Position numbers and translations under genes: made by a program. The notes under the pieces are model-generated. The model was not told where the DNA came from. It did not search any database and worked only from the letters and a program-made list of their open reading frames with translations. 64,000 nt of DNA from Gardnerella greenwoodii 00703Dmash (GTDB lineage: Bacteria; Actinomycetota; Actinomycetes; Actinomycetales; Bifidobacteriaceae): NCBI RefSeq assembly GCF_000263635.1, contig NZ_ADEV01000006.1, positions 1 through 64,000 of the forward strand, read 5' to 3'. Positions 8,602-17,046 of the stretch are shown piece after piece (position 1 is the first letter of the stretch; every line of letters begins with the position of its first letter).

Positions 8602-10344
8602 TTACTTCTGCCAGCCCATATCCTCTGGGTAGGTGGTTGCGTAACCAGCAGGGCCGTTGTTAGCAAAGCCCTTCTTGAACACCTGGTAAATAGGAGGAGC
8701 AGAAACTGGAAGAGTTCCGTAGAGTGCGAGAGCTGCAGACTCTGCCTTGTTTGCATAATCAGTCTGTTCCTTGTAATCGTAGGTCTTGCCAATCTTGTTG
8801 AGCATAGCATCAATCTTCTTGTTGCCAACGAGACCGAGGTTGGAATCGCTATCAGACTTGTAAACCTGGCTTGCTGCAGACAAGAAGCTCAATGGAGATG
8901 TGGACTGCCATGCCAATGGAAGCACCTGGTACTTGTGCGAAGCAACAACCTCGGAGAACTTAGCAACAGCATGGTTCACAGTCTTGCACTTAATTCCAGC
9001 CTTCTTCATCATGGCCTGGAATGCGTTAGCAAGAGCTGCCTGAGTAGAATCGTCACCGAAGAAGGTGAAGGAAATCTCAAGAGTCTTGCCATTCTTGGCG
9101 TAGTAGCCGTCCTTGCCCATCTTGTAGCCAGCGGCTTCAAGGGTCTTCTTAGCGTTTTCGGTGTTGTACTTGCCGTCAGCAGGAAGATTGTTCTTGTAGC
9201 CAGCCTGGAACATGGAGAGAAGCTCAGAACCTGGCTGCTCGCTCTTCCAGTTCATGCCCTGGAACTGAATCTTGTTGTATGTAGCAACGTCGAATGCCTG
9301 AACAACAGCCTTACGAACTGCGAGTTCGTTAAGTGGCTTGGACTTAGCGTTGAAGTTAAGCACGCGAACCTTGGTGCTGTAGCCGTAACGGAGCTGAGCG
9401 CCCTTAACGCTACGAGCAGACTTGATTGCGTCCTTAGAAGAAATGGTATCGGTTACAGCATCGATTTCACCGTTCTGGAAGGCGTTCAAAGCTGCGGTAT
9501 CTTCCATACGCTTTACAACAACCTTATCGAGCTTTGCCTTCTTACCCCACCACTTTGGATTGCGGGTGAAGACAACCTGATTTTCGGTTGCGGATTCAAT
9601 CTGGAATGGACCTGCACCCCACTCGTTGTGAGGATTGTTTACCCAACCCTGGTTGAAGGTCTTAACGTCACCGGCCTTTGGATTAACCAGTGGAGCGAAA
9701 AGCATTTCCCATGTTGCGCATGGCTTCTCATAAGTCACTATAACCTGCTTTGGAGTGGAACCTTGTTCAACACTCTTGATGCAGTCATAGCCTTCAGTAC
9801 TTGGGACGGAGTAATCCTTGTTCTTTCCGTTCAAAGCCTGCCAAGTAGCCTTAAATGCGGTGTAGTCGATTTCTGTACCGTCGTTCCACTTGGCCTTTGG
9901 GTTCAAGTTGTACTGAACAACGAGTGGCTTATCGCTAACCTTCTTGACGGAAGTGATGTAGTCAGGGTTGTACTTAAGCTTCTCACCCTTAACGGTGTCA
10001 TAAGCCATAAGATTTGGCTGGTAGAAGCCCCACAAAGTAGCCATGTAGCCAGAGTTACCGTCGTTAGAAGCGTAATTCCAGTTTGGACCGAGAACAGGAA
10101 GAGCAACGGTGTAAGTGCCGCCGTCCTTAACGTTGTCACGTGCCTGTGGATTATCGTAACGCTTGTTGACATCTGGCATTGGAAGTTCGCCAGTGTAAGA
10201 AGTGTCAACACCAGCAGCTGGCTCTTCAGTCATACCTGCTTTACCAGCATTGTTAGTAGCACCGCCGCAAGCGCCGAGCAGCATTGCAACAGAAAGTGCA
10301 GCTGCGGCAAATACAGTCAGTTTACCTGCTTTTGTATTTTTCAT
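8602..10344 (-). CDS. Peptide ABC transporter substrate-binding lipoprotein (SBP family 5)
   Basis: 580 residues. A lipoprotein signal peptide ends in the lipobox LLGAC (Cys26), so the mature protein is lipid-anchored outside the membrane. The rest matches the OppA/DppA class: an N-terminal stretch on placing the substrate at the membrane, PKAKWNDG, and a long C-terminal lobe. It should feed peptides to the permeases and fused ATPase encoded just upstream, although it has its own promoter and terminator, which suits the excess of binding protein needed. ATG 10344 is preferred because AGAGG lies just 5'; an ATG four codons earlier is possible. Confidence 0.92.
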   Translation of the reverse strand: MKNTKAGKLTVFAAAALSVAMLLGACGGATNNAGKAGMTEEPAAGVDTSYTGELPMPDVNKRYDNPQARDNVKDGGTYTVALPVLGPNWNYASNDGNSGYMATLWGFYQPNLMAYDTVKGEKLKYNPDYITSVKKVSDKPLVVQYNLNPKAKWNDGTEIDYTAFKATWQALNGKNKDYSVPSTEGYDCIKSVEQGSTPKQVIVTYEKPCATWEMLFAPLVNPKAGDVKTFNQGWVNNPHNEWGAGPFQIESATENQVVFTRNPKWWGKKAKLDKVVVKRMEDTAALNAFQNGEIDAVTDTISSKDAIKSARSVKGAQLRYGYSTKVRVLNFNAKSKPLNELAVRKAVVQAFDVATYNKIQFQGMNWKSEQPGSELLSMFQAGYKNNLPADGKYNTENAKKTLEAAGYKMGKDGYYAKNGKTLEISFTFFGDDSTQAALANAFQAMMKKAGIKCKTVNHAVAKFSEVVASHKYQVLPLAWQSTSPLSFLSAASQVYKSDSDSNLGLVGNKKIDAMLNKIGKTYDYKEQTDYANKAESAALALYGTLPVSAPPIYQVFKKGFANNGPAGYATTYPEDMGWQK

Positions 10345-10392
10345 GATTCCTCTCATTCCCCGGATGATGTCCGTCTTCCGGTATGTTGTATG

Positions 10393-10421
10393 AGTATATA
10401 CAACTCTATGACATTCGACAA
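10393..10421 (-). promoter_or_regulatory. Promoter for the peptide-binding lipoprotein gene
   Basis: On the minus strand TTGTCG is separated by 17 nt from TATACT, about 50 nt upstream of the start codon. The remaining upstream DNA to the previous terminator is AT-rich with no other recognisable element. Confidence 0.6.
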
Positions 10422-10580
10422 ATCGTTTTCACAAAATATTGATTTTTTTCTTTTCAACTTTATGAAAATTAGGCAAAAAAGAATAATTTATTATCTATAA
10501 TGAGCAAAACAGAAAATTTTTTAGTTTATTTTTGCTAAAAAACAAAATATATTACGTTTTTTAAATTTACGTTACACAAT

Positions 10581-10614
10581 AAAAAATCGCGCATGTTGCA
10601 ATAAACATGCGCGA
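10581..10614 (-). terminator. Rho-independent terminator of the peptide permease operon
   Basis: An 11-bp perfect stem (TCGCGCATGTT 10587-10597 with AACATGCGCGA 10104+ i.e. 10604-10614) is followed by six T on the minus strand. It separates the permease/ATPase operon from the binding-protein gene. Confidence 0.88.
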
Positions 10615-10667
10615 CTAAGTAATTTATTCAGATTTATGAAGATTAACTAAAATCGACAAGTCATGAA

Positions 10668-12557
10668 TTACCTAACATCGTCAAAATTATCTTCTTCAGA
10701 AAGAATAATACGCTTACGGTTCTTCTCAATTGTAGGATCCGGAATTGGCACAGCGCTAATCAAAGCCTGAGTGTAAGGGTGCTTTGGATTATCAAACACC
10801 TCATCCGTTTCACCAGATTCAACAATTCGACCGTGATACATAACAGCAATTCGGCTAGAAATATGTCGAACAACAGCCATGTTATGAGCCACGAACAAGT
10901 AAGCAACGCCAAGCTTATCCTGCAAATCTTCAAGCAAGTTAATAATTCCAGCCTGAATAGAAACATCCAAAGCAGAAACAGGCTCGTCAAGAAGCAAAAG
11001 CTTAGGATTCACAGCCAAAGCACGAGCAATAGCAATACGCTGACGCTGGCCGCCAGAGAACTGAGTTGGGAAGCGATCAACTTGATCAGGATTCAACTCA
11101 ACAAGCTGCATAAGTTCAGCAATACGTTGGCGAATTTCTTCCTTAGACTTTCGCTGCACAAGCAAAGGCTCTGCAAGAATATCGTAAACCAACATACGTG
11201 GATCAAGCGAGCTCATTGGATCCTGGAACACGTACTGAATCTTAGAACGAAGTTCGCGACGCTGCTCACGAGTCAACTTATCGTTCAACTCAGTACCAAA
11301 AACTGTAATAGAACCAGATTCAGGCTTCTTCAAGCTCATAATTTCCATCAAAGTCGTGGACTTACCAGAACCAGACTCGCCAACCAAAGCAACAGTTTCA
11401 CCTTCACGAACCTCAATACTCACACCATCAACCGCGCGAACCTCACCAACCTTACGGCGCAAGAAGCCGCCGCTAGTAATTGGGAAGGTCTTAACCAAGT
11501 TCTTAACATCCAAAACAACTTTTCGTTGCTCACGAGGAATGCCTTCAAACATAGGCTTGATTGGCCTTTCAGTTTCAGCGTGGAGCAAGGCGCGAACTGT
11601 TTCACTTTCGGCTTCAAGGCCCATCATTGTGCCGTCGTCCCCACCTTTTTCTTCAGCCATAAGCATATCCATAGTTGGCTTAGAAATTGGGGTTAAGCGG
11701 CGAGTGCGCTTTTGGTCAACGCGAGGAACAGCGCCGAGCAAGCCGATTGTGTAAGGCTGAGTTGGGTGAGCAAAAATCTCCTCAACGCTATTATGCTCAA
11801 CCAAATGGCCCGCATACATAACAATAACTTCGTCTGCAACGCCAGCAATAACGCCCAAATCGTGGGTAATGAAGATCATTGCAGCGCCAGTTTCTTTCTG
11901 GGCCTTCTTCAAAACTTCCAAAACCTGAGCCTGAATAGTCACATCCAAAGCGGTAGTAGGCTCATCGGCAATAATAATATCCGGATCGTTAGCAATTGCC
12001 ATAGCAATCATCACGCGCTGGCGCATACCACCAGAAAACTCGTGAGGGAAAGCCTTCAAACGCTCAGCAGGCTTAGTAATACCAACCAAATCAAGCAATT
12101 CAATAGAACGCTCGCGAATCTGCTCTTCGCTCATGCCCGGGTTATGAATAACCAAAGCTTCCTTAAGCTGATCACCAATAGAGAAAACTGGAGTTAAAGC
12201 AGAAAGAGGATCCTGGAAAACCATGGCAATATTCTTGCCACGAATCTTACTCATCTCTAAATCGGACTTAGTTAAAAGCTCTTCGCCCTTATACTTCACA
12301 GAGCCCTTAACGCTTGCGTTTTTATCCAGCAAGCCCATAACAGCCAAGGACGTAACCGACTTACCAGAACCAGATTCGCCAACGATACCAATAGTCTTTC
12401 CGCGGTACAAATCAAAATTCATTCCGCGCACAGCATGCACAGTACCAGCTTCAGAAGCGAAGCTAACCTGCAAATCACGTACAGAAAGCAATGGTTCGTT
12501 GTTTTGATCTTGCATCGTAGTTTCTTCCTTAATTGCGTTATTATCCATATCAGTCAT
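10668..12557 (-). CDS. Peptide ABC transporter, fused dual ATP-binding protein (DppD-DppF type)
   Basis: About 629 residues made of two complete nucleotide-binding domains in one chain. Domain 1 has Walker [10 protein letters not shown], signature FSGGMRQR and Walker B IIADEPT. Domain 2 has [17 protein letters not shown] and LLLDEPV. Each ends with the oligopeptide-transporter C-terminal extension (HPTQPYT, HPKHPYT). In E. coli these are separate DppD and DppF proteins; the fusion is common in Actinobacteria. It powers uptake through the two upstream permeases. The start is uncertain: ATG 12557 has GGGGG 7 nt upstream, while ATG 12563 is also in frame. Confidence 0.92.
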   Translation of the reverse strand: MTDMDNNAIKEETTMQDQNNEPLLSVRDLQVSFASEAGTVHAVRGMNFDLYRGKTIGIVGESGSGKSVTSLAVMGLLDKNASVKGSVKYKGEELLTKSDLEMSKIRGKNIAMVFQDPLSALTPVFSIGDQLKEALVIHNPGMSEEQIRERSIELLDLVGITKPAERLKAFPHEFSGGMRQRVMIAMAIANDPDIIIADEPTTALDVTIQAQVLEVLKKAQKETGAAMIFITHDLGVIAGVADEVIVMYAGHLVEHNSVEEIFAHPTQPYTIGLLGAVPRVDQKRTRRLTPISKPTMDMLMAEEKGGDDGTMMGLEAESETVRALLHAETERPIKPMFEGIPREQRKVVLDVKNLVKTFPITSGGFLRRKVGEVRAVDGVSIEVREGETVALVGESGSGKSTTLMEIMSLKKPESGSITVFGTELNDKLTREQRRELRSKIQYVFQDPMSSLDPRMLVYDILAEPLLVQRKSKEEIRQRIAELMQLVELNPDQVDRFPTQFSGGQRQRIAIARALAVNPKLLLLDEPVSALDVSIQAGIINLLEDLQDKLGVAYLFVAHNMAVVRHISSRIAVMYHGRIVESGETDEVFDNPKHPYTQALISAVPIPDPTIEKNRKRIILSEEDNFDDVR

Positions 12558-12578
12558 GTTCATACCCCCAATCAAGCC

Positions 12579-13526
12579 CTACTCGGCCTTACCAACAGAC
12601 TTAGAATATGGATCGATAGCATCGCGCAAGCCATCTCCAATAAGCTGCACAGAGAAGGTTAACAAAACCAAAACTGCAGACGGCACCAAAAGTACCCAAG
12701 GAGAAGTCTGAACTACGCTTTGACCAGCATTTAGCAAAGTACCAAGAGAAGTATCTGGAGCCTTAATACCAAGACCCAAGAAGCTTAAAGCGGTTTCGCC
12801 GTTAATTGCACCAATAACACCAAGAACCGTGTTAATAATCAAAACAGAACCCAAGTTTGGAACCAAGTGGCGAACAATAATTCGGAAGGAAGAAACACCT
12901 TCGAACTTCGCTGCGCGAACATACTCGCGCTCACGCAGGCTCAAAGTCAACGTACGAAGCGTACGAGCGTAACCAATCCAACCAAAAGCAGTTAAGCCAA
13001 ATGCCAACCACAACCAATCGCTACCACCACTAGAAGCACTAATGATTAAAGCAATCAGCAGGAAGGAAGGAACAATCAGCAGCATGTCCAAAAGCCACAT
13101 ACCAACCTGCTCGAACCATCCTTCGAAGTAAGAAATAGCAGTACCAACCAAAGCAGCAATAACTGTAATGGTAATAGAGCTAACAATACCAATGGAAAGT
13201 GAACGGCCAAGTCCGCGCACAACCATTGCATACATATCTGAGCCGCCTGGCGTAGTGCCGAGCCAATGCTCTGCAGAAGGAGGCGTTGCGAGAGAAGAAA
13301 AGTCTGGTTCGTCATAACTCCACTTTGAAATCTTTGAGCCGAACAAGGCAAAAAGAACCAAAATTAAGAGCATAACCAAGCCCACAACTGCAGACGGGCG
13401 ACGGAAGAATCGACGCGTGTAAAGCGTCATCTTTCCAGTGCGCTTAAAATTGCCCCATGCGTTAGAAGTAGCCGTTTTATTTGCAGCAGACTCAAGAGGT
13501 TCTGAAGATACATCTTTTTTATTCAT
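12579..13526 (-). CDS. Peptide ABC transporter permease (DppC/OppC type)
   Basis: 315 residues. BPD_transp_1 inner-membrane permease with about six helices. The N-terminal OppC-type segment (RRFFRRPSAVVGL) is visible and the cytoplasmic EAA loop reads EYVRAAKFEGVSSFRII. It pairs with the DppB-type permease encoded immediately upstream. ATG 13526 has AGGTG 8 nt upstream; a TTG nine codons earlier is less likely. A short gap to the ATPase gene indicates one operon. Confidence 0.9.
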   Translation of the reverse strand: MNKKDVSSEPLESAANKTATSNAWGNFKRTGKMTLYTRRFFRRPSAVVGLVMLLILVLFALFGSKISKWSYDEPDFSSLATPPSAEHWLGTTPGGSDMYAMVVRGLGRSLSIGIVSSITITVIAALVGTAISYFEGWFEQVGMWLLDMLLIVPSFLLIALIISASSGGSDWLWLAFGLTAFGWIGYARTLRTLTLSLREREYVRAAKFEGVSSFRIIVRHLVPNLGSVLIINTVLGVIGAINGETALSFLGLGIKAPDTSLGTLLNAGQSVVQTSPWVLLVPSAVLVLLTFSVQLIGDGLRDAIDPYSKSVGKAE

Positions 13527-13553
13527 GTCAATGTCACCTACACTGTTGCACAA

Positions 13554-14537
13554 TTAGTTCAAACGAATACGTGGATCAAGCCAAGCAGAGAAGATATCTG
13601 CAAGCAAGGCACCAACTAAGGTACATACGGCACCAAATGCAGCAATAGCAACCGAACCGTTGATGTCGTTCTGCATAATGGTCTGAACGAAGTAGCTACC
13701 AAGGCCGTTAATAGCAAACACGGTTTCAGTAATAACTGCACCGGTGAAAACGCCTGCAATAGAGAATGCGACGTCAACAGCTGTTGGAATCAAAGAAGTA
13801 CGCAAAGCGTGACGACGAATAGCCATATTCAAAGGTAAGCCCTTCGCCCTAGCTGTACGAACGTAATCAGCATTCATAGTATCGAGAAGATAAGTTCGCT
13901 GAGTTAAATGATACCCAACCATGCCAGGAACTGTCATAACAATTGTTGGCAAAATCAAATGCTGAAGGAAGTCAAGAATGAACATAAACGGGTCAGAACC
14001 CTGGTAAGAGTGCAGACCAGTAACGTAGAAAAGTCGCACGCCTGCTGCGTGGTTAATGCTAATAGCAGCAAGCACAACCATCAAACCCAAAACTGCTGCA
14101 GGAACAACCAACAGGAAGGTTGCTGTGGAATTAAGAACTCGATCTTGCCACCTGTACTGACGGATAGCAGTGTAAACACCAACGCTAACACCTAAAACAA
14201 TACCAAGAATTGTGGCACCAGTAACAAGCTGAACAGATGCGCCAATACGAGACATAATTGCCGGGCCAACTGGAGCCTGATCTGGGCTCAATCCCCAATC
14301 CCACTTAGTAAAAATGTTGTAAATCCAACGGCAATAACGAGTAAACACTGGAGTCTGGTCGTTAATATTTGCCAAATCCAAAGAACGGTTGATTGATGCA
14401 ATAGGTGGATGCGGATGCCTAGACATATAGTTCGAACGCGGTCTCATAAAAGCACTCGCCAAGAAATACGTCATGGATACGGCAACAAACAACATCACCA
14501 CATAATTCAGGCATCGCTTAACGATGTATCGTATCAT
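13554..14537 (-). CDS. Peptide ABC transporter permease (DppB/OppB type)
   Basis: 327 residues, about six membrane helices. The N-terminus MIRYIVKRCLNYVVML is the classic DppB/OppB opening, and the EAA loop is DYVRTARAKGLPLN. It forms the translocation pore with the DppC-type partner. The start ATG 14537 overlaps the stop of a 9-codon leader ORF (ATGA), and its own upstream region has only a weak GAG. Translation is therefore probably coupled to the leader. Confidence 0.9.
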   Translation of the reverse strand: MIRYIVKRCLNYVVMLFVAVSMTYFLASAFMRPRSNYMSRHPHPPIASINRSLDLANINDQTPVFTRYCRWIYNIFTKWDWGLSPDQAPVGPAIMSRIGASVQLVTGATILGIVLGVSVGVYTAIRQYRWQDRVLNSTATFLLVVPAAVLGLMVVLAAISINHAAGVRLFYVTGLHSYQGSDPFMFILDFLQHLILPTIVMTVPGMVGYHLTQRTYLLDTMNADYVRTARAKGLPLNMAIRRHALRTSLIPTAVDVAFSIAGVFTGAVITETVFAINGLGSYFVQTIMQNDINGSVAIAAFGAVCTLVGALLADIFSAWLDPRIRLN

Positions 14538-14563
14538 TGTGACTCTTTTCTACGCCTAGCCAT
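14534..14563 (-). CDS. Nine-codon leader ORF translationally coupled to dppB
   Basis: ATG 14563 lies 6 nt after a strong GGAGG and opens a frame reading M-A-R-R-R-K-E-S-Q. Its TGA overlaps the dppB ATG as ATGA. The good ribosome site belongs to this mini-ORF, not to dppB. Three consecutive Arg codons (AGG, CGT, AGA) are notable. It could be a coupling device or an attenuation peptide, or an alternative upstream start that is simply out of frame. Confidence 0.45.
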   Translation of the reverse strand: MARRRKESQ

Positions 14564-14679
14564 TGTTTACCTCCATTTGGCATGCTGCAAATCGTTAAAT
14601 CTACATCATAACCGCTTTAGCGTTTCGCCTTCAAAAGGGCGCGCTTGAACTGACCCTCGTCAATCCGGGACACATAATT

Positions 14680-14707
14680 AGTATATTTTTAGCCAAGCTA
14701 TGTACAA
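14680..14707 (-). promoter_or_regulatory. Putative promoter of the peptide permease operon
   Basis: TTGTAC, 16 nt, TATACT on the minus strand, about 115 nt upstream of the leader ORF. The implied 5' UTR carries a GC-rich hairpin-prone stretch (14625-14645) that is otherwise unassigned. Confidence 0.5.
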
Positions 14708-15101
14708 AGAGCTTAACAGAAAATATTTTTGCACAATGCTTTTTTAAGTATATAAAAGCAAAATTTAGAATATATAAGTTATATTATACAGATTACAACC
14801 TACACAAAAGCGCAGAATTTCAACGTTTCTTTGATATATAATTACGAAATAATATGTATTACAGAATCAAAAAATTATTTTTATACATGCAAAATACGCG
14901 TTATCAGCAAATATAATAAATTCAAAAATTAATTACAAAAACTGAATATTTAACGGAAAAAGTTTAGTTTTACAAAAATAATTAAGGTTATTCGCGCAAA
15001 GGCCGGAAATCGCTATAAACAAGAAACACACGCAAGACATTGTGCAGTATACAATATCTGTTATTCGTATTATCAACTCTAAAAGGAGACTGAGTAAACT
15101 C
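14708..15101. other. AT-rich divergent intergenic region before pepC
   Basis: Strongly AT-rich sequence between the leftward peptide permease operon and rightward pepC. I see AGGAG at 15084-15088 upstream of pepC and several TATAAT-like hexamers, but no convincing full promoter, operator or ORF. Confidence 0.4.
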
Positions 15102-16556
15102 ATGGCTGAAAACGTTAAAGCCGTAACTCTGGAACATGTAAAAAATTATTCCAAGCACTTCAACGAGCAGCGTGCAAATCTTTTAGCAGCAAATGCAGCA
15201 GTAACAAATGGCGTGCTTAAAGCTGCAACAAGCTATCAAGGTCAGCGCGCGCTGCCACGCGAATTCTCTGTGGAATTAAAGCAAGGAAGCATTACAAATC
15301 AAAAACGTTCCGGGCGATGCTGGATGTTTGCATCCCTTAACACTTTGCGATATGAGTTAATGCATAAGTGGAATTTAGATGACTTTGAGTTTTCAGAAAG
15401 CTACCTGTTCTTCTGGGACAAGATTGAAAAAGCAAACGCGTATTTGGAAAACGTGTTGGCAACTTTGGATGAAGAACTTGATAGTCGAGTTTTTGAAAGC
15501 ATTAACTACGGTCCGATTGATGACGGCGGTTGGTGGCAAATGTTCGTCAACCTGGTAAACAAGTACGGACTTGTGCCAAAGAGCGCCTACCCTGATTCGC
15601 AGAATGCAACTGATTCCGACTCCTTTGTGCAGTACATCAATACAAAGTTGCGCGAGTTTGCTTGCGAATTGCGCGAAGCTTATAAGAACGGCTCTTCTTT
15701 GGAAGAATTGCGCGAAATGAAAATCCGCGATTTGGAAACCGTTTACCGCATGACCACTATTGCGCTCGGCGAGCCGCCAGCAAAGTTCGACTTCTTCGCA
15801 CGTACTAAAGATGACGACGATAAGAAGGACGAGAAAAAGAACGAAAACAAGGATGGCGAAAAAGCCGACGAAGAAAAGAAGGACAGCAAGGACGACAAGC
15901 CAAAGACTGGCAAAGACGAACGTCCGATGATTCGCGAATACGGCATTACTCCACTTGAGTTCGCTAAGAAATATGTTCCTGTTGACGTAAACGACTTCGT
16001 AACATTGTGCAACTCGCCTATGAAACGAACTCCTTTCAACAAGCGCTATCAACTCAAGTACAGCACGAATGTTGCTGAAACAGATGAGCTTGAATTTGTG
16101 AACGTTCCTCTTGAAGTGTTCCGAAAGGCAGCTGTAGCGCAGCTAAGCGACGGACACCCAATTTGGTTTGCTTGCGATTGCACACAGTTCTCTTTGCGCG
16201 ATAGCGGCTTCTTTGATCCTGCAGTAGTTCGCGTTGACCAACTCTTCGATGTTGAATTTACATTCGATAAGGCGAAGGGTTTGGAATACATGGATATTCC
16301 AGGAAATCACGCTATGACATTTACAGGCGTGAACTTAGACGAAAACGGCAACCCGGATCGCTGGAAGATTGAGAACAGCTGGGGTAAGGATGCAGGCGAA
16401 GATGGCTACTACGTTGGCTCTGCCGACTGGTTCGACCGCTACGTTACTGAAGTAATCATCAATAAGAAGTATCTTGACGAAGCAACTCTTGCCATCTTAA
16501 AGCAAGAGCCTGTAATGCTTGAGCCGTGGGAGCCACTTTCAAAGCGCTGCCGCTAG
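15102..16556 (+). CDS. pepC: C1-family aminopeptidase (PepC/bleomycin hydrolase)
   Basis: 484 residues. Cytosolic cysteine aminopeptidase of the bleomycin-hydrolase family, which trims peptides brought in by transporters such as the neighbouring peptide importer. The catalytic triad is visible: Cys73 in RSGRCWMFAS, His402 in PGNHAMTF and Asn424 in ENSWG. An unusual insertion of about 40 residues (234-274), almost entirely Lys, Asp and Glu, interrupts the middle of the fold. ATG 15102 follows AGGAG by 13 nt, and an upstream extension of the frame lacks a site. Ends at a good terminator. Confidence 0.93.
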   Translation: MAENVKAVTLEHVKNYSKHFNEQRANLLAANAAVTNGVLKAATSYQGQRALPREFSVELKQGSITNQKRSGRCWMFASLNTLRYELMHKWNLDDFEFSESYLFFWDKIEKANAYLENVLATLDEELDSRVFESINYGPIDDGGWWQMFVNLVNKYGLVPKSAYPDSQNATDSDSFVQYINTKLREFACELREAYKNGSSLEELREMKIRDLETVYRMTTIALGEPPAKFDFFARTKDDDDKKDEKKNENKDGEKADEEKKDSKDDKPKTGKDERPMIREYGITPLEFAKKYVPVDVNDFVTLCNSPMKRTPFNKRYQLKYSTNVAETDELEFVNVPLEVFRKAAVAQLSDGHPIWFACDCTQFSLRDSGFFDPAVVRVDQLFDVEFTFDKAKGLEYMDIPGNHAMTFTGVNLDENGNPDRWKIENSWGKDAGEDGYYVGSADWFDRYVTEVIINKKYLDEATLAILKQEPVMLEPWEPLSKRCR

Positions 16557-16575
16557 TTTAAGTGCTTAAATTTAT

Positions 16576-16613
16576 AAGCGCAGATTGCTTTTTGCAGTCT
16601 GCGCTTTTGTTTT
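16576..16613 (+). terminator. Rho-independent terminator of pepC
   Basis: A 13-bp stem (16576-16588 with 16594-16606, one G-T pair) with a 5-nt loop is followed by TTTTGTTTT, 20 bp past the pepC stop. Confidence 0.85.
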
Positions 16614-16627
16614 AGCGCTTTTATGAA

Positions 16628-16764
16628 ACATTTGCCGTGATCTTCCACGGCATTTGTTTTCGTTTCGACAGCATTTGACCACAAACGCCGTGATCTTTCC
16701 ACGGCATTTGTTTTCGTTTTTGTGGGTTTTGGAAACATTTGCCGTGTAATTTTCCGGCATTTGT
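16628..16764. repeat. Three-copy palindromic repeat, period about 53 bp
   Basis: Three copies start at about 16633, 16686 and 16740. Each is an inverted repeat of the type TGCCGTG / CACGGCA. Copies 1 and 2 share about 32 bp including the trailing TTTGTTTTCGTTT and then diverge; copy 3 is degenerate. On the plus strand the copies resemble tandem back-up terminators for pepC. Confidence 0.75.
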
Positions 16765-16809
16765 AGCTGTTTGGATTGGCGAATGCTTTCAAGCGATGAA
16801 ACAAATGAT

Positions 16810-16917
16810 AAAAAAGAAGCCCGGCGGGAGGAAACCCGCCGGGGCAGAGAGAAAGAGAGAAGAAGGTTTCAATTATGGGGTTCGCGAACGAACCTCGCTA
16901 ATGGCGAACCATTAACA
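16810..16917 (-). ncRNA. Candidate free-standing small RNA, about 108 nt
   Basis: On the minus strand, downstream of a promoter-like sequence, come two adjacent hairpins with TTCG loops (stem TAATGG/CCATTA at 16899-16914 and GGTTCG/CGAACC at 16879-16894). A 21-nt pure-pyrimidine single-stranded stretch (16846-16866) follows, then a 9-bp GC stem (16820-16828 with 16835-16843) and six T (16810-16815), a strong terminator. No ORF beyond six codons fits inside. It lies between convergent pepC and metG. The pyrimidine stretch is complementary to purine-rich ribosome binding sites, as in known trans-acting regulators. Alternatively it is only a distant metG terminator. Confidence 0.5.
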
Positions 16918-16952
16918 TATGTTAGTATAGCTAAACTTTCGTCCAAAGGAAA
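16913..16952 (-). promoter_or_regulatory. Promoter and palindromic operator of the candidate small RNA
   Basis: The -10 is TATACT (16924-16929, minus) and a weak -35 TTTCCT lies 17 nt upstream. A perfect 12-bp palindrome TAACATATGTTA (16913-16924) overlaps the -10 edge and expected start, where a repressor would act. Confidence 0.42.
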
Positions 16953-17046
16953 GAGTTTTTCCTTAAAATTTCCTTAAAATATTTTTTATTAAGAAAACTT
17001 GCTATATTTTTTGTTATTTTATAACGATTTACCTAAAATTTTCAAC

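Noticed and set aside
10279-10344. Upstream ATG (10356) as start of the peptide-binding lipoprotein
   Set aside because: GGGG is only one base before it; the later ATG has AGAGG at a usable distance and gives a standard lipoprotein signal.
8575-10500. 641-codon open frame on the plus strand
   Set aside because: Exactly antisense to the well-supported peptide-binding lipoprotein gene; the translation has no recognisable domain. It results from the codon bias of the true gene.
16628-16764. CRISPR-like spacing of palindromic repeats
   Set aside because: Only three copies, the third strongly degenerate; intervening sequence is T-rich and related between copies; no cas gene in the window.
16553-16804. 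83-codon minus-strand ORF over the palindromic repeats
   Set aside because: Composition follows the repeat (repeated TNAVE-like words), no ribosome site, and it overlaps the pepC terminator.
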